From: UBA8296 sp031581145
GTDB lineage: Bacteria > Bacteroidota > Rhodothermia > Balneolales > Balneolaceae
Length of the DNA: 64,000 nucleotides
Direction: 5' to 3'
Assembly (NCBI GenBank): GCA_031581145.1
Contig: JAVLBP010000001.1
Span: 62,001-126,000 of the forward strand
A program made the translations under genes and the position numbers. Of this stretch, positions 9,020-17,494 are shown piece by piece. Below the pieces are notes generated by a model. It saw nothing but the letters and a program-made list of their open reading frames with translations, was not told the DNA's origin and made no database searches. Each line of letters begins with the position of its first letter. The stretch's first letter is position 1.

Positions 9020-10585
9020 ATGTCCTACCCTCATCAAGACTGGATCCTCATATTAGATTTTGGCTCACAATACACACAGCTGATCGCTAGACGTATCCGG
9101 GAGCACCATGTCTACTGCGAGATACACCCGTTTAATGTCACACCCGATGAGTTTTCAGCGCGCCCACCCAAAGGGGTTATCTTTTCTGGGGGGCCAAATA
9201 GTGTGTACGATGATGGAGCGCCTCAAGTAAGCGAAGCATGGCTTGAGTATGATGTGCCCCATCTGGGGATATGCTATGGATTGCAGGCCATCGCACATGC
9301 TCGAAAGCCTGGATCGGTGGAACGAGCCCAAAAAAGGGAATTTGGACGTGCAACGCTGATTCAGACCCTAGAGGACCCGTTATTGCAGGGGCTTGATGAT
9401 GCAACCGTATGGATGTCCCATGGAGATCATATCATGGAGCTCCCTGAGGGTTTGGAGGTTATTGCACAGACCGATAATGCACCTGTAGCTGCGGTACGGG
9501 ATCTCCAAAAGCAGGTATATGGGGTACAATTCCACCCTGAGGTTGCTCATACACCGAGTGGAAAACAGATCTTACGAAACTTTGTCATCGAACTATGCGG
9601 CTGTACCCCCTCGTGGACACCTGCATCGTTTATTGATCATGAACTGGACGCTATTCGTGTAATGGTTGGACAGAAGCGTGTGTTGTGCGCATTATCGGGG
9701 GGTGTGGACTCTACGGTGGTCGCCACATTGATCCATCGCGCGATTGGGGAGCAATTAACCTGTGTGTTTGTGAATAATGGCCTCCTCCGCCAAAGGGAAT
9801 ACGAGGATGTTTTGGCTTTGTACAAGAATCATCTTGAGCTACCTGTCGAGGGCGTTGATGCCTCTGCCCTATTCATGGAGCGATTGAGTGGCATAAGTGA
9901 TCCTGAGCAGAAGCGTAAAATTATTGGTAATACGTTTATTGATGTATTTGATGAGTTTGTAACGCGTGAATCGTCAAGTTCTAGCCGTGAGCCATTCCAC
10001 TATCTTGCCCAAGGGACACTCTATCCTGATGTGATAGAAAGTGTCTCATTCAAAGGGCCCTCGGTGACGATTAAAAGTCACCACAACGTGGGTGGTCTTC
10101 CTGAAAAAATGAATTTGAAGCTTTTGGAACCTGTGAGAGAGCTTTTCAAGGATGAGGTTCGAGACGTGGGTCGAGCATTGGATATTCCTGAGCGGTTTAT
10201 TGGACGACACCCGTTTCCGGGACCAGGTTTGGCAATCCGGCTGCTTGGGCAAATCAGTGAAGAGCGACTGAGTATTTTACGCAAGGCAGACGCTATTTTT
10301 ATCGGCGCATTACGTGATCATGGACATTATGACGAGGTTTGGCAGGCATTATGTGTCTTGCTACCGGTACAATCCGTTGGCGTGATGGGTGATGAGCGAA
10401 CCTATGAGAATACGGTCGCACTACGTGCTGTGACCTCTGTTGACGGAATGACGGCCGATTGGGCACATTTACCCTATGAATTTTTAGGGGAGGTCTCTAA
10501 CCGAATTATCAATGAAGTGGAGGGTATCAATAGAGTGGTGTATGACATCAGCTCGAAACCCCCTGCAACCATTGAGTGGGAATGA
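9020..10585 (+). CDS. guaA: GMP synthase (glutamine-hydrolysing)
   Basis: Aminates XMP to GMP, the last step of guanine nucleotide synthesis. The N-terminal class I glutamine amidotransferase has the nucleophile in GICYGLQ and the His/Glu pair in VQFHPEV. The ATP-pyrophosphatase domain has the P-loop ALSGGVDSTVVA near residue 225. The C-terminal dimerisation domain ends with the family-typical VVYDISSKPPATIEWE. The 521-aa length is normal. It starts 6 bp after gcvH, and its stop overlaps the next ATG (ATGA). Confidence 0.98.
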   Translation: MSYPHQDWILILDFGSQYTQLIARRIREHHVYCEIHPFNVTPDEFSARPPKGVIFSGGPNSVYDDGAPQVSEAWLEYDVPHLGICYGLQAIAHARKPGSVERAQKREFGRATLIQTLEDPLLQGLDDATVWMSHGDHIMELPEGLEVIAQTDNAPVAAVRDLQKQVYGVQFHPEVAHTPSGKQILRNFVIELCGCTPSWTPASFIDHELDAIRVMVGQKRVLCALSGGVDSTVVATLIHRAIGEQLTCVFVNNGLLRQREYEDVLALYKNHLELPVEGVDASALFMERLSGISDPEQKRKIIGNTFIDVFDEFVTRESSSSSREPFHYLAQGTLYPDVIESVSFKGPSVTIKSHHNVGGLPEKMNLKLLEPVRELFKDEVRDVGRALDIPERFIGRHPFPGPGLAIRLLGQISEERLSILRKADAIFIGALRDHGHYDEVWQALCVLLPVQSVGVMGDERTYENTVALRAVTSVDGMTADWAHLPYEFLGEVSNRIINEVEGINRVVYDISSKPPATIEWE

Positions 10586-12294
10586 AGCGATTCATGGTAG
10601 ACGTCTTTGAATTGCGTCGGAACCTAGTTGTTCAGTTCCTTTGCATGCTTGGGTGCATGCTTGGATACTTCTGTTGGGTTGGTATAGCTCCATTTGACGT
10701 AAAGGCTCAACAAGTGGATGTCCAAAGTGATCTAACTAGAGACCTTGCGTTTGATCGTGGGATTTCAGCCTACAATCAGGGGGATTACACCTCAGCGCTG
10801 GAATATTTCACGACTTCTTCCTCTCCTATCGCACCCTTTTTTGTGATCAAGACCCATGTGGCAGACCAACGTTGTGCACAAGCGATGCCCATGCTCCGTG
10901 CATACCAACCACCCACACGTCAACTTTCTGAGTCTGAACTAAGGCTACTCTCACATGAAAAGGATGTGCTTCGATCGTTGTGTCAGGTTCAAGCGCGGGA
11001 ATTCCCTCTGGCGACATTGACCTTGGTGCATATGCTTCGTGAGCCTCTCACAGCAAAACTTCGTACAGATATTGAAAACCGTCTAAAAAGTTTGGTCCCC
11101 TTTTTATTAGACCATGAATGGGATGTCCTTCAATCGACCGATTTGTCACAAGACGAGTATTCGCGACTCCAGCAATACAGACAACGGACCCGATCTCTAC
11201 CCCTTGGTTTTACCTATCGGGTTGGCGTGTATTTGCCCTTTTCGGATCCTGATGAGTCTATTCAACAAATCGTACGGTCTATGGCTCGAGGCTTGACACT
11301 TGCCGTGGAGCAAGCAAACGGGTCCAAACCATTACTCCATCTCGAATTTATCGACAGTCAGGTCGTTGAACCAGCGCAACTTGCCTCTACACTTGACTCC
11401 CTAAGGGTTGATTTGGTTATAGGCCCCTTATTCACTGACGAGGCGCAAACCTCTTTCTCCACATTGGCTTCACGGCAGATACCGGCCCTTGTACCCTTTT
11501 CAAGCGCTTTGCCATTGCAAGAGGGTGGTTCTCCGTTCTTTCAGTGGGAACCCCCTCTGACAGTGCATGCATCTTACATGGCTTCGTATGCGTTTGAGAC
11601 GCTTGGCCTTGATACCGTCTCTATTCTGAGTGATCGAACCTCGGACGGATACATTGCCTCACAGATCTTCCGTAATGAATTCTCTTCATTAGGGGGTGTC
11701 ATACTCGATACATATTTCGAGGATTTTGCGGCCAATGGCTTTGAGTTGGATGCTTTTACTGAACGATTAGACCCTCAATGGTGGATGGATCAGTCAACAG
11801 CACCCGATTCTCTAAAGGAAATCTTGGGGCCGTACAATATGGAGCTGCCTCAAGCGATTTATGCTCCATTGGATGGTACCTATGAATCGACCTTAATCCC
11901 TTTACTTTCAAACTCTCTTGACGCACTAAATGCCAATATTCCTATTCTAGGAACACCCGCTTGGCTTGCCCCTGCAAATCAGTCTGCGTCCACCTCAAAA
12001 CTCACGCTTATTGCGACTCGGTCTTCTCAAAGCAGTCCAGATTCTGCTCAAGCTGTCTCTTTGGATTCCTTATATGTTCAGCGATACAACGAAGTTGCTT
12101 CGAGCCCGTACTGGCTGGATGGATATGATCTTGGGGCCTTTCTAGGACAGTTGGTTGAGTCAGAGCCCCATCCGTCTAACTTTTTTGAACTCCTCAGGCA
12201 ACAACGTTTTCAGGGTACGACTCGACGTGTCCATTTTGAAGGCACCGCAACCAATCAATCGGTTGAGGTTGTTCGTCGTCAGGGGCAAAACTAG
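10582..12294 (+). CDS. Periplasmic PBP1-fold (ABC substrate-binding-like) protein with TPR-like N-terminus
   Basis: Exported protein of about 570 aa. A hydrophobic N-terminal segment (about residues 15-35, ending near VKAQQ) looks like a signal peptide. Residues about 50-200 contain helical TPR-like sequence (FDRGISAYNQGDYTSALEYF). From about residue 210 the pattern matches the type-1 periplasmic-binding fold (YRVGVYLPFS, DLVIGPLFTDEAQ, VPFSSALPL). The start ATG at 10582 overlaps the guaA stop. TPR plus a PBP1 fold also describes LpoA, the outer-membrane activator of penicillin-binding proteins, but no lipobox is seen. A solute-binding protein or an orphan sensor remains possible. No permease genes are adjacent. 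Confidence 0.7.
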   Translation: MKRFMVDVFELRRNLVVQFLCMLGCMLGYFCWVGIAPFDVKAQQVDVQSDLTRDLAFDRGISAYNQGDYTSALEYFTTSSSPIAPFFVIKTHVADQRCAQAMPMLRAYQPPTRQLSESELRLLSHEKDVLRSLCQVQAREFPLATLTLVHMLREPLTAKLRTDIENRLKSLVPFLLDHEWDVLQSTDLSQDEYSRLQQYRQRTRSLPLGFTYRVGVYLPFSDPDESIQQIVRSMARGLTLAVEQANGSKPLLHLEFIDSQVVEPAQLASTLDSLRVDLVIGPLFTDEAQTSFSTLASRQIPALVPFSSALPLQEGGSPFFQWEPPLTVHASYMASYAFETLGLDTVSILSDRTSDGYIASQIFRNEFSSLGGVILDTYFEDFAANGFELDAFTERLDPQWWMDQSTAPDSLKEILGPYNMELPQAIYAPLDGTYESTLIPLLSNSLDALNANIPILGTPAWLAPANQSASTSKLTLIATRSSQSSPDSAQAVSLDSLYVQRYNEVASSPYWLDGYDLGAFLGQLVESEPHPSNFFELLRQQRFQGTTRRVHFEGTATNQSVEVVRRQGQN

Positions 12295-12323
12295 GCTTTA
12301 GAAGGCCACACTCTTCATCAGTC

Positions 12324-12341
12324 CCCACTCACGGGAGTGGG
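12324..12341. terminator. GC-rich hairpin between convergent genes
   Basis: Perfect 7-bp inverted repeat CCCACTC/GAGTGGG with a 4-base loop. It sits between the + strand PBP1-fold gene and the - strand mltG, directly after the mltG stop. There is no U-run on either strand, so it is a possible bidirectional or RNA-stabilising hairpin and not a textbook terminator. Confidence 0.45.
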
Positions 12342-13388
12342 CTACAAAGCTCGATCTCTTTCTCTTTTTAGGCGTCGCTGCTCAGCACGCCAATCTTGCC
12401 ACGCTTTGACATCTGCAAGGTGTTCTTCATACGTTTCGTTGAATTCGTGCGTTCGCTCGGGTGTCGCAACCATATATAGATAATCGTGTTGTTCAGCTCG
12501 ATATACGGATTCAATACTAGAACGTGTGGGATTGGTTATAGGGGAAGGTGGCAGCCCTCGAAACAAATAGGTGTTGTAGGGGTGCTCAATTCGGTAATCC
12601 TTATAAAGGAGTGCTCGACGTTCACCAATAGCAAAATTGACGGTGGGATCGGCTTGGAGTCTCATTCCACGGTCGATTCGGTTGAGATATAATCCACTAA
12701 TCATTGCTTTTTCCTCGTCGTACAAGGCCTCCCATTCCGTAATGGAGGCAAGGGTTAATACCTCAAAAAAGCTCATATTCTTGACTAGAGGATGGGTCTC
12801 ATCCTCGGTGACACGTTCACGGTGACGTTGTTCAAGTTCATTGATTGGTTGTAATAAACGTTGCCATAGATCATCTTCGCTGGTAGTCCAAAATACCGTA
12901 TGATTCACAGGAAGAATTCGCGAAAAGAGTGTTATTTGCTCAGACTGAGGTAATCCGTCTACCAGGGAATTAAAGGAATTCGAAAGCGCTAAAGAATCAG
13001 TCTGTAAAGACTGAGCAAGGTGTTGGAAAAGTCGCTCAGGGGTTGTCCCCTCGGGAATGCTAAGCGTTACTTGTTGCTGTAGCCCTAGCCCTAAATCTTT
13101 CAGCCAGTCCGAAATTGGTTCGTTTTGTGGTATTTCATAATAGCCAACCCTCGCAATGTTCCATCCATGGGTGTGACTAATCCACTCAAATTCATCAAGT
13201 GACAATGCTAGTACCCCACGATTGTGTAATTCACGAGCAATGTCCACCATAGGGGTTGGTTCAGATACCACGATGGATATGGATGCTTGATCATCCTCAG
13301 CATCCAAAGCATTTTCCGTGTGCAGTCGCTCATTACGGCTCCAAAAGACCGCAACGAATAAGACTGAGAAAACAGCCCTGTGAATCAT
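12342..13388 (-). CDS. mltG: Endolytic murein transglycosylase MltG (YceG-like)
   Basis: Membrane-anchored lytic transglycosylase that cuts nascent peptidoglycan strands and is thought to terminate glycan elongation. A short N-terminal membrane segment (MIHRAVFSVLFVAVFW) is followed by a LysM-like region (about 40-110) and the YceG domain. The catalytic Glu lies in LASITEWEA (about residue 217), followed by the family hallmarks SGLYLNRIDRGMRLQADPTVNFAIG and PYNTYLFRGLPPSPITNP. The 348-aa length is typical. It overlaps the upstream TM2 gene by ATGA and is translated after it. Confidence 0.94.
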   Translation of the reverse strand: MIHRAVFSVLFVAVFWSRNERLHTENALDAEDDQASISIVVSEPTPMVDIARELHNRGVLALSLDEFEWISHTHGWNIARVGYYEIPQNEPISDWLKDLGLGLQQQVTLSIPEGTTPERLFQHLAQSLQTDSLALSNSFNSLVDGLPQSEQITLFSRILPVNHTVFWTTSEDDLWQRLLQPINELEQRHRERVTEDETHPLVKNMSFFEVLTLASITEWEALYDEEKAMISGLYLNRIDRGMRLQADPTVNFAIGERRALLYKDYRIEHPYNTYLFRGLPPSPITNPTRSSIESVYRAEQHDYLYMVATPERTHEFNETYEEHLADVKAWQDWRAEQRRLKRERDRAL

Positions 13389-13720
13389 ATTTGTCGCTGA
13401 AGATCCATAGCAATTTTCATATTTGCTTGAAGGGCTAAGCCACGGAAATTAAACAAGTCCACTATGGTGCCAATAAAGCATAACCCAAGCGTGAGTAAGT
13501 ATAAAATCCCACTGCCAGGTTTTTCAACAAAGATTCGATGGATGCCAGCAATGCCAAAGAAGCCAAGTAAGCATAGAATCAAGATCATCACAGGATCTTT
13601 TCGTTGTGCACGATAAACAATAGCGAAGGTTTCGGCCTTTTTTTGTGTCATGGGGCTGAGAATGGCGTGAATCATCTTTGCCTCCTCCCCCCGAAGTTCT
13701 GGCAACTGTCGTACAAGCAT
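13385..13720 (-). CDS. TM2 domain membrane protein
   Basis: Small 111-aa membrane protein with two transmembrane helices (about residues 43-62 and 68-90) joined by a short turn. The TM2-domain pattern is LLGFFGIAGIHRIFVEKPGSGILYLLTLGLCFIGTIVDLF, where a Gly/His-rich turn and a conserved Asp in the second helix are diagnostic. The molecular function of bacterial TM2 proteins is unknown. It is translationally coupled to mltG (ATGA overlap), so a link to the cell envelope is plausible but inferred. The ATG start at 13720 is the only convincing one; a later Met (MTQKKAETF) is possible. Confidence 0.85.
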   Translation of the reverse strand: MLVRQLPELRGEEAKMIHAILSPMTQKKAETFAIVYRAQRKDPVMILILCLLGFFGIAGIHRIFVEKPGSGILYLLTLGLCFIGTIVDLFNFRGLALQANMKIAMDLQRQI

Positions 13721-13773
13721 GGTTAAGTATAGTGCTTAATAAACACAACTTGTACGCCATTTTAATCTAAAAT

Positions 13774-13802
13774 GTTACAAATCAAGGAAATATCTGTATA
13801 CT
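13774..13802 (+). promoter_or_regulatory. Sigma-70-like promoter of the cold shock gene
   Basis: A -35 element GTTACA (13774-13779), a 17-bp spacer and a -10 element TATACT (13797-13802) precede the cold shock gene. Transcription would start near 13809, giving a 5' leader of about 65 nt. Confidence 0.6.
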
Positions 13803-13814
13803 TTCGGTAATAAT

Positions 13815-13839
13815 GGTGTTTATGACACGCGGTAACACC
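13815..13839 (+). promoter_or_regulatory. Hairpin in the cold shock gene 5' leader
   Basis: Inverted repeat GGTGTT (13815-13820) and AACACC (13834-13839) with a 13-nt loop, inside the predicted leader RNA. Structured leaders control translation of cspA-type genes in other bacteria. Here a thermosensor role is only inferred. Confidence 0.4.
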
Positions 13840-13874
13840 TGCGAGTAGAAGCATCGGGAACAAAACAATGAAGC

Positions 13875-14087
13875 ATGAGTGATAGAGAAGTCGGAACCGT
13901 AAAGTGGTTCCACAACGGTAAAGGATATGGATTCATTACACGTGAAAACGGTGATGATATTTTTGTCCATTTCAGTGAAATTCAAATCGACGGATTCAAG
14001 AAACTTCTTGAAGGTCAAAAAGTTGAATTTGTATTAGGCGAAGGTGACAAAGGACTTCACGCCTCTGAAGTCGTCCCTATAGACTAA
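13875..14087 (+). CDS. Cold shock domain protein (CspA family)
   Basis: A 70-aa single cold-shock OB domain that binds single-stranded RNA and DNA and acts as an RNA chaperone. RNP1 is KGYGFI (with aromatic residues on the binding face) and RNP2 is DIFVHF. The N-terminus VGTVKWFHNGKGYGFI is canonical. It is a monocistronic unit with its own promoter and a structured leader. It is divergent from the TM2-mltG genes and followed by the nucleoside transporter after 63 bp, with no U-run terminator seen between them. Confidence 0.97.
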   Translation: MSDREVGTVKWFHNGKGYGFITRENGDDIFVHFSEIQIDGFKKLLEGQKVEFVLGEGDKGLHASEVVPID

Positions 14088-14106
14088 GATCTCCCTTATT
14101 TTGTCA

Positions 14107-14152
14107 ATAGGTTCCTATATTGCAACGATTAAGATTGCACGTGGGAACCTAT
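14107..14152 (+). promoter_or_regulatory. Inverted repeat that includes the nucleoside transporter start codon
   Basis: Perfect 9-bp arms ATAGGTTCC (14107-14115) and GGAACCTAT (14144-14152), with a nested 5-bp stem TGCAA/TTGCA (14121-14125 and 14135-14139). The last two bases of the right arm are the A and T of the ATG at 14151. In RNA the start region would be paired, which suggests translational control or an operator. Confidence 0.65.
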
Positions 14153-15491
14153 GGACATTTTAAGAGGACTACTTGGCATATTTGCCATTCTGGCAATTGC
14201 CTGGCTGTTTAGCACAAAAAAGAGAAATATCTCCTGGAGGCTGGTTGGGTCTGCCCTATTGTTGCAATTTGCCCTCGCGACGGTACTGCTCAAGCATGAA
14301 TTCTTAAGCTCCATGTGGGCTCCATTGGGCTGGCCAAAGGAAATCTTTGGATTCATCTCAGGTTTCTTTGTAATCGTTTTAGAGTTCACTACGGAAGGAG
14401 CGCTCTTTTTATTTGGTGATTTAGCGAAATCACCGGGTGTTGAGGGAAGTCTAGGATCTTTTTTTGCTTTTCAAGTGCTGCCAACGATTGTTTTCTTCGC
14501 TTCACTAACGGCGATTCTTTACCACTACAACGTTCTGCAGTGGATCGTGAAGAGGATTTCAAAACTTGTTCAAAAAGCTCTACGGACATCTGGTGCTGAG
14601 TCTCTTTCGGTGATCACAAATATTTTTGTGGGACAAACTGAAGCACCATTAGTCGTCAAACCCTTTTTGCCATCGATGACTCGCTCTGAATTGCTGGCCA
14701 TTATGACCGGTGGCATGGCAACGATTGCTGGTGGTGTTATGGCGGCCTATGTACAAATGCTAGGCAATTCCTACGCCGTTACAATGGATGTGTCGTTACA
14801 AGCCGGTCGACTCATGTTTGCCGAACAATTACTCAGTGCAAGTCTTATGGCTGCGCCAGCTGCGCTTTTGATTGCAAAGATCATGATTCCAGAAACGGAA
14901 GAACCCGTTACGTACGGCGATGTATCCATTGATATTCCAAAGTCTGAGGCGAATGGAATTGATGCTGCAGCCTCGGGAGCGGGCACAGGGTTAAAACTCG
15001 CAGCCAATGTGGGGGCGATGCTCCTTGCGTTTATCGCTTTGTTGGCCATGTTCAATTATGGATTAGAGTGGTTCTCAACAGTGACTACGTTAAATCAGTT
15101 TTTACCAGATGGTCAGCCGCTGACGATTCAAATGATTCTTGGTTGGATCTTCTTTCCGATCGCATGGTTGATAGGTGTCCCCCTGCAAGATTGTCTACAA
15201 TTTGGGTCGTTGATTGGAACCAAACTCGTCTTAAATGAATTTGTGGCGTATCTTGATTTGTCAAATCTCATTAGCGCCAATTCACTGTCACCCAAAACAA
15301 TAACGATGGCAACATTTGCGTTGTGTGGATTTGCCAATTTTTCTTCCATTGCCATCCAAATTGGGGGCATTGGAAGCTTAGCTCCGAACAAAAAATCTGA
15401 GATTGCGTCTCTGGGGTTGCGTGCGGTATTTGCAGGTTCTCTTGCGACTTTATTAACGGCGTCTATCGCAGGGTTGTTTGTCGGTTCATAA
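14151..15491 (+). CDS. nupC: Concentrative nucleoside transporter (NupC/CNT family)
   Basis: Inner-membrane symporter importing nucleosides with H+ or Na+. The 446-aa sequence shows an N-terminal three-helix region, the gate/nucleoside-recognition region (about 90-200) and the conserved C-terminal core. The motifs GQTEAPLVVKPFL, MTGGMATIAGGVMAAYV, NEFVAYLDL and CGFANFSSIAIQIGGIG are CNT hallmarks for ion and nucleoside binding. The ATG at 14151 lies in an inverted repeat, which may restrict translation. The gene probably serves purine or pyrimidine salvage; the substrate range cannot be read from sequence. Confidence 0.95.
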   Translation: MDILRGLLGIFAILAIAWLFSTKKRNISWRLVGSALLLQFALATVLLKHEFLSSMWAPLGWPKEIFGFISGFFVIVLEFTTEGALFLFGDLAKSPGVEGSLGSFFAFQVLPTIVFFASLTAILYHYNVLQWIVKRISKLVQKALRTSGAESLSVITNIFVGQTEAPLVVKPFLPSMTRSELLAIMTGGMATIAGGVMAAYVQMLGNSYAVTMDVSLQAGRLMFAEQLLSASLMAAPAALLIAKIMIPETEEPVTYGDVSIDIPKSEANGIDAAASGAGTGLKLAANVGAMLLAFIALLAMFNYGLEWFSTVTTLNQFLPDGQPLTIQMILGWIFFPIAWLIGVPLQDCLQFGSLIGTKLVLNEFVAYLDLSNLISANSLSPKTITMATFALCGFANFSSIAIQIGGIGSLAPNKKSEIASLGLRAVFAGSLATLLTASIAGLFVGS

Positions 15492-15520
15492 TCATCACTA
15501 AACTCTATGGAACACAAGCC

Positions 15521-17491
15521 ATGAAACAATTCTTTCGAGTGTGTCGAACCATGACGTACTCAATTGCATTTCTAGCTTTTTTCGGGGGTATCCTTTTACA
15601 CCCCGCCTCTACCCAAGCACAATTCTTAACCGATCGAGATGCTGTGGCGTTTGTTGGAGGTGAGCCTATTACGCAGTCTGAAGTGCGTAGATTTTATACT
15701 CAGAATTATCCTTCAGAAACCGCACATAAAGACTCTTTGCGATCCTTTTTAAAGGATTATGTCATTTTTCGGGCAAAATTATTTGAAGCAGAACAGATGG
15801 GGTTAGACCAAGACCCTGCTTATAATGAAGAGGTCTCATCATTTGCCGAAACCACCGCTCCCTCCTACTGGATCGAAAAGGGGATCAAAAACGAGATGAT
15901 TGATCGTTTCCTAGATAAACGAACTTCAGAGCTAAAAGTTCAACATTTGTTGATTCGACTTCGGCAAGATGCTACAGTGCGACAGCTCAACGAAGCCTCT
16001 CAAACCCTTATGCTAGCCAAGGAGCAGTGGAGCAACGGTGTCCCTTTCGACTCATTGAATAATGCTATCTCTTCCAAAGTGAATGGTCGACCTGCAGGTG
16101 GAGAACTTCCATGGTTTTCTGCAGGTGCTACAGTGATTGATTTTGAGGATGCAGCCTATGGGTTGCCTGTGGGTACAATATCAGAGCCTATACGAACTCA
16201 ATTTGGCCTTCATTTGATCAAAGTGCTCGATAGGCGTCCGGCTCATCCTGCACGTGAGGTGTCACATGTCTTTTTTCGCGATGCAGAGGCTGACTCTTCG
16301 CAAATCGTGGAAGCTATGCAAGCCTTGGACAATGGAACACCGTGGTCTGAGGTGGTTCAACAATATTCAGCAGCCGCTAATCCAGCCAGCCCTAATGGTA
16401 CCATGGGCTTTGTCGGATATAACATGCGATACGCAGACAGTTTTGTTGACCTCGTGATGAACCTAGATCCGAACAAATCCTATGAAGGGCCTTTTGAGTC
16501 TCAATATGGTGTACACATTCTTCGACTTGACTCCGTGCGACAGTATGAGTCACAGCAGCAAAAACGAGAGGATGCCATTGCCACATTAGAGCGACTAGCC
16601 TATTTCCAGATTGAAGAGGAAGACATTGATAATCGTCTACTACGCACGGATTTTGTCCAAAAAAACAAGGATGTGCTCGCGTCATTTAATCAATGGCTTC
16701 TTGAGGGTGAAGGCCAAGCGTTGGATGAGATTGAGCTCACCGAGCCCTTATCATCTGACGTTCTAGTAGAGGTTGACCACCCAAGGTTCCCAGAGTTTGA
16801 CGTTCCTTCTCTAGCGCTCACCACCTCGGATTACATCGACTGGATGATTCAACAAAAAGGTGCGGTAAATCCTTCGAATGTGTCGCCCACATGGCTAGAT
16901 GAGTACATTAAAGAGTATCTAAGGCCCTACTTAATCCCAATGACTCGGATACAATTCGACGACTTTAATACATCGCTTTTGCAATATGAACAAGGATTAT
17001 TGGTATTCAATTACAATGACCAAGCGCTTTGGAACCCATCCTATGCTGACACTGCGGCGGTTCAATCGTATTATGAAACACATCGCGATGCCTATCAATA
17101 TGATACACGATATCATTATACACTGTTGTCACACCCACAAGATTCAACGTTAAAAAACGCGGTCTCAGAATTTGAGCAGGGATATTCGATTGCCGATCTA
17201 ACGGAACAATTTGAGAATCTGTATGCAGTGGAGGATTCAACGCAATTTGTGGAGTCGCTTCCGTGGGCGGAATTACCCACATTAAACCCTGGTGAAGGGA
17301 TGTATGATGTGAAAATACAAGGAAAACCTGCCTGGATATACTTACATGATATATTATCGCCTCGCAACATGACCTTTGAGGAGGCTTTTATGCAGGCGTT
17401 TAATGATATGCAGCCCGATTTGGAGAAGTCTCTAGAGGCATATTTGACGCAGAAGTATGACATAAAAATGAGACCTAGACGAATTCGTTAG
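15521..17491 (+). CDS. Periplasmic peptidyl-prolyl isomerase with two parvulin-like domains
   Basis: Exported 656-aa chaperone-isomerase. A signal peptide covers about residues 1-34 (hydrophobic core, then STQAQF). A SurA-like N-terminal helical part contains VAFVGGEPITQSEVRRFY. Two PpiC/parvulin modules follow: about 130-235 (VQHLLIRLRQ, RPAGGELPWFSAG, QFGLHLIKVLDRR) and about 243-340 (SHVFFRDAEA, GTMGFVGYN, QYGVHILRLDSV). The long C-terminal part (about 350-656) is not recognised. It is the first of three consecutive parvulin-related genes and probably assists folding of outer-membrane or type IX-secreted proteins (inference). Confidence 0.88.
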   Translation: MKQFFRVCRTMTYSIAFLAFFGGILLHPASTQAQFLTDRDAVAFVGGEPITQSEVRRFYTQNYPSETAHKDSLRSFLKDYVIFRAKLFEAEQMGLDQDPAYNEEVSSFAETTAPSYWIEKGIKNEMIDRFLDKRTSELKVQHLLIRLRQDATVRQLNEASQTLMLAKEQWSNGVPFDSLNNAISSKVNGRPAGGELPWFSAGATVIDFEDAAYGLPVGTISEPIRTQFGLHLIKVLDRRPAHPAREVSHVFFRDAEADSSQIVEAMQALDNGTPWSEVVQQYSAAANPASPNGTMGFVGYNMRYADSFVDLVMNLDPNKSYEGPFESQYGVHILRLDSVRQYESQQQKREDAIATLERLAYFQIEEEDIDNRLLRTDFVQKNKDVLASFNQWLLEGEGQALDEIELTEPLSSDVLVEVDHPRFPEFDVPSLALTTSDYIDWMIQQKGAVNPSNVSPTWLDEYIKEYLRPYLIPMTRIQFDDFNTSLLQYEQGLLVFNYNDQALWNPSYADTAAVQSYYETHRDAYQYDTRYHYTLLSHPQDSTLKNAVSEFEQGYSIADLTEQFENLYAVEDSTQFVESLPWAELPTLNPGEGMYDVKIQGKPAWIYLHDILSPRNMTFEEAFMQAFNDMQPDLEKSLEAYLTQKYDIKMRPRRIR

Positions 17492-17494
17492 TCC

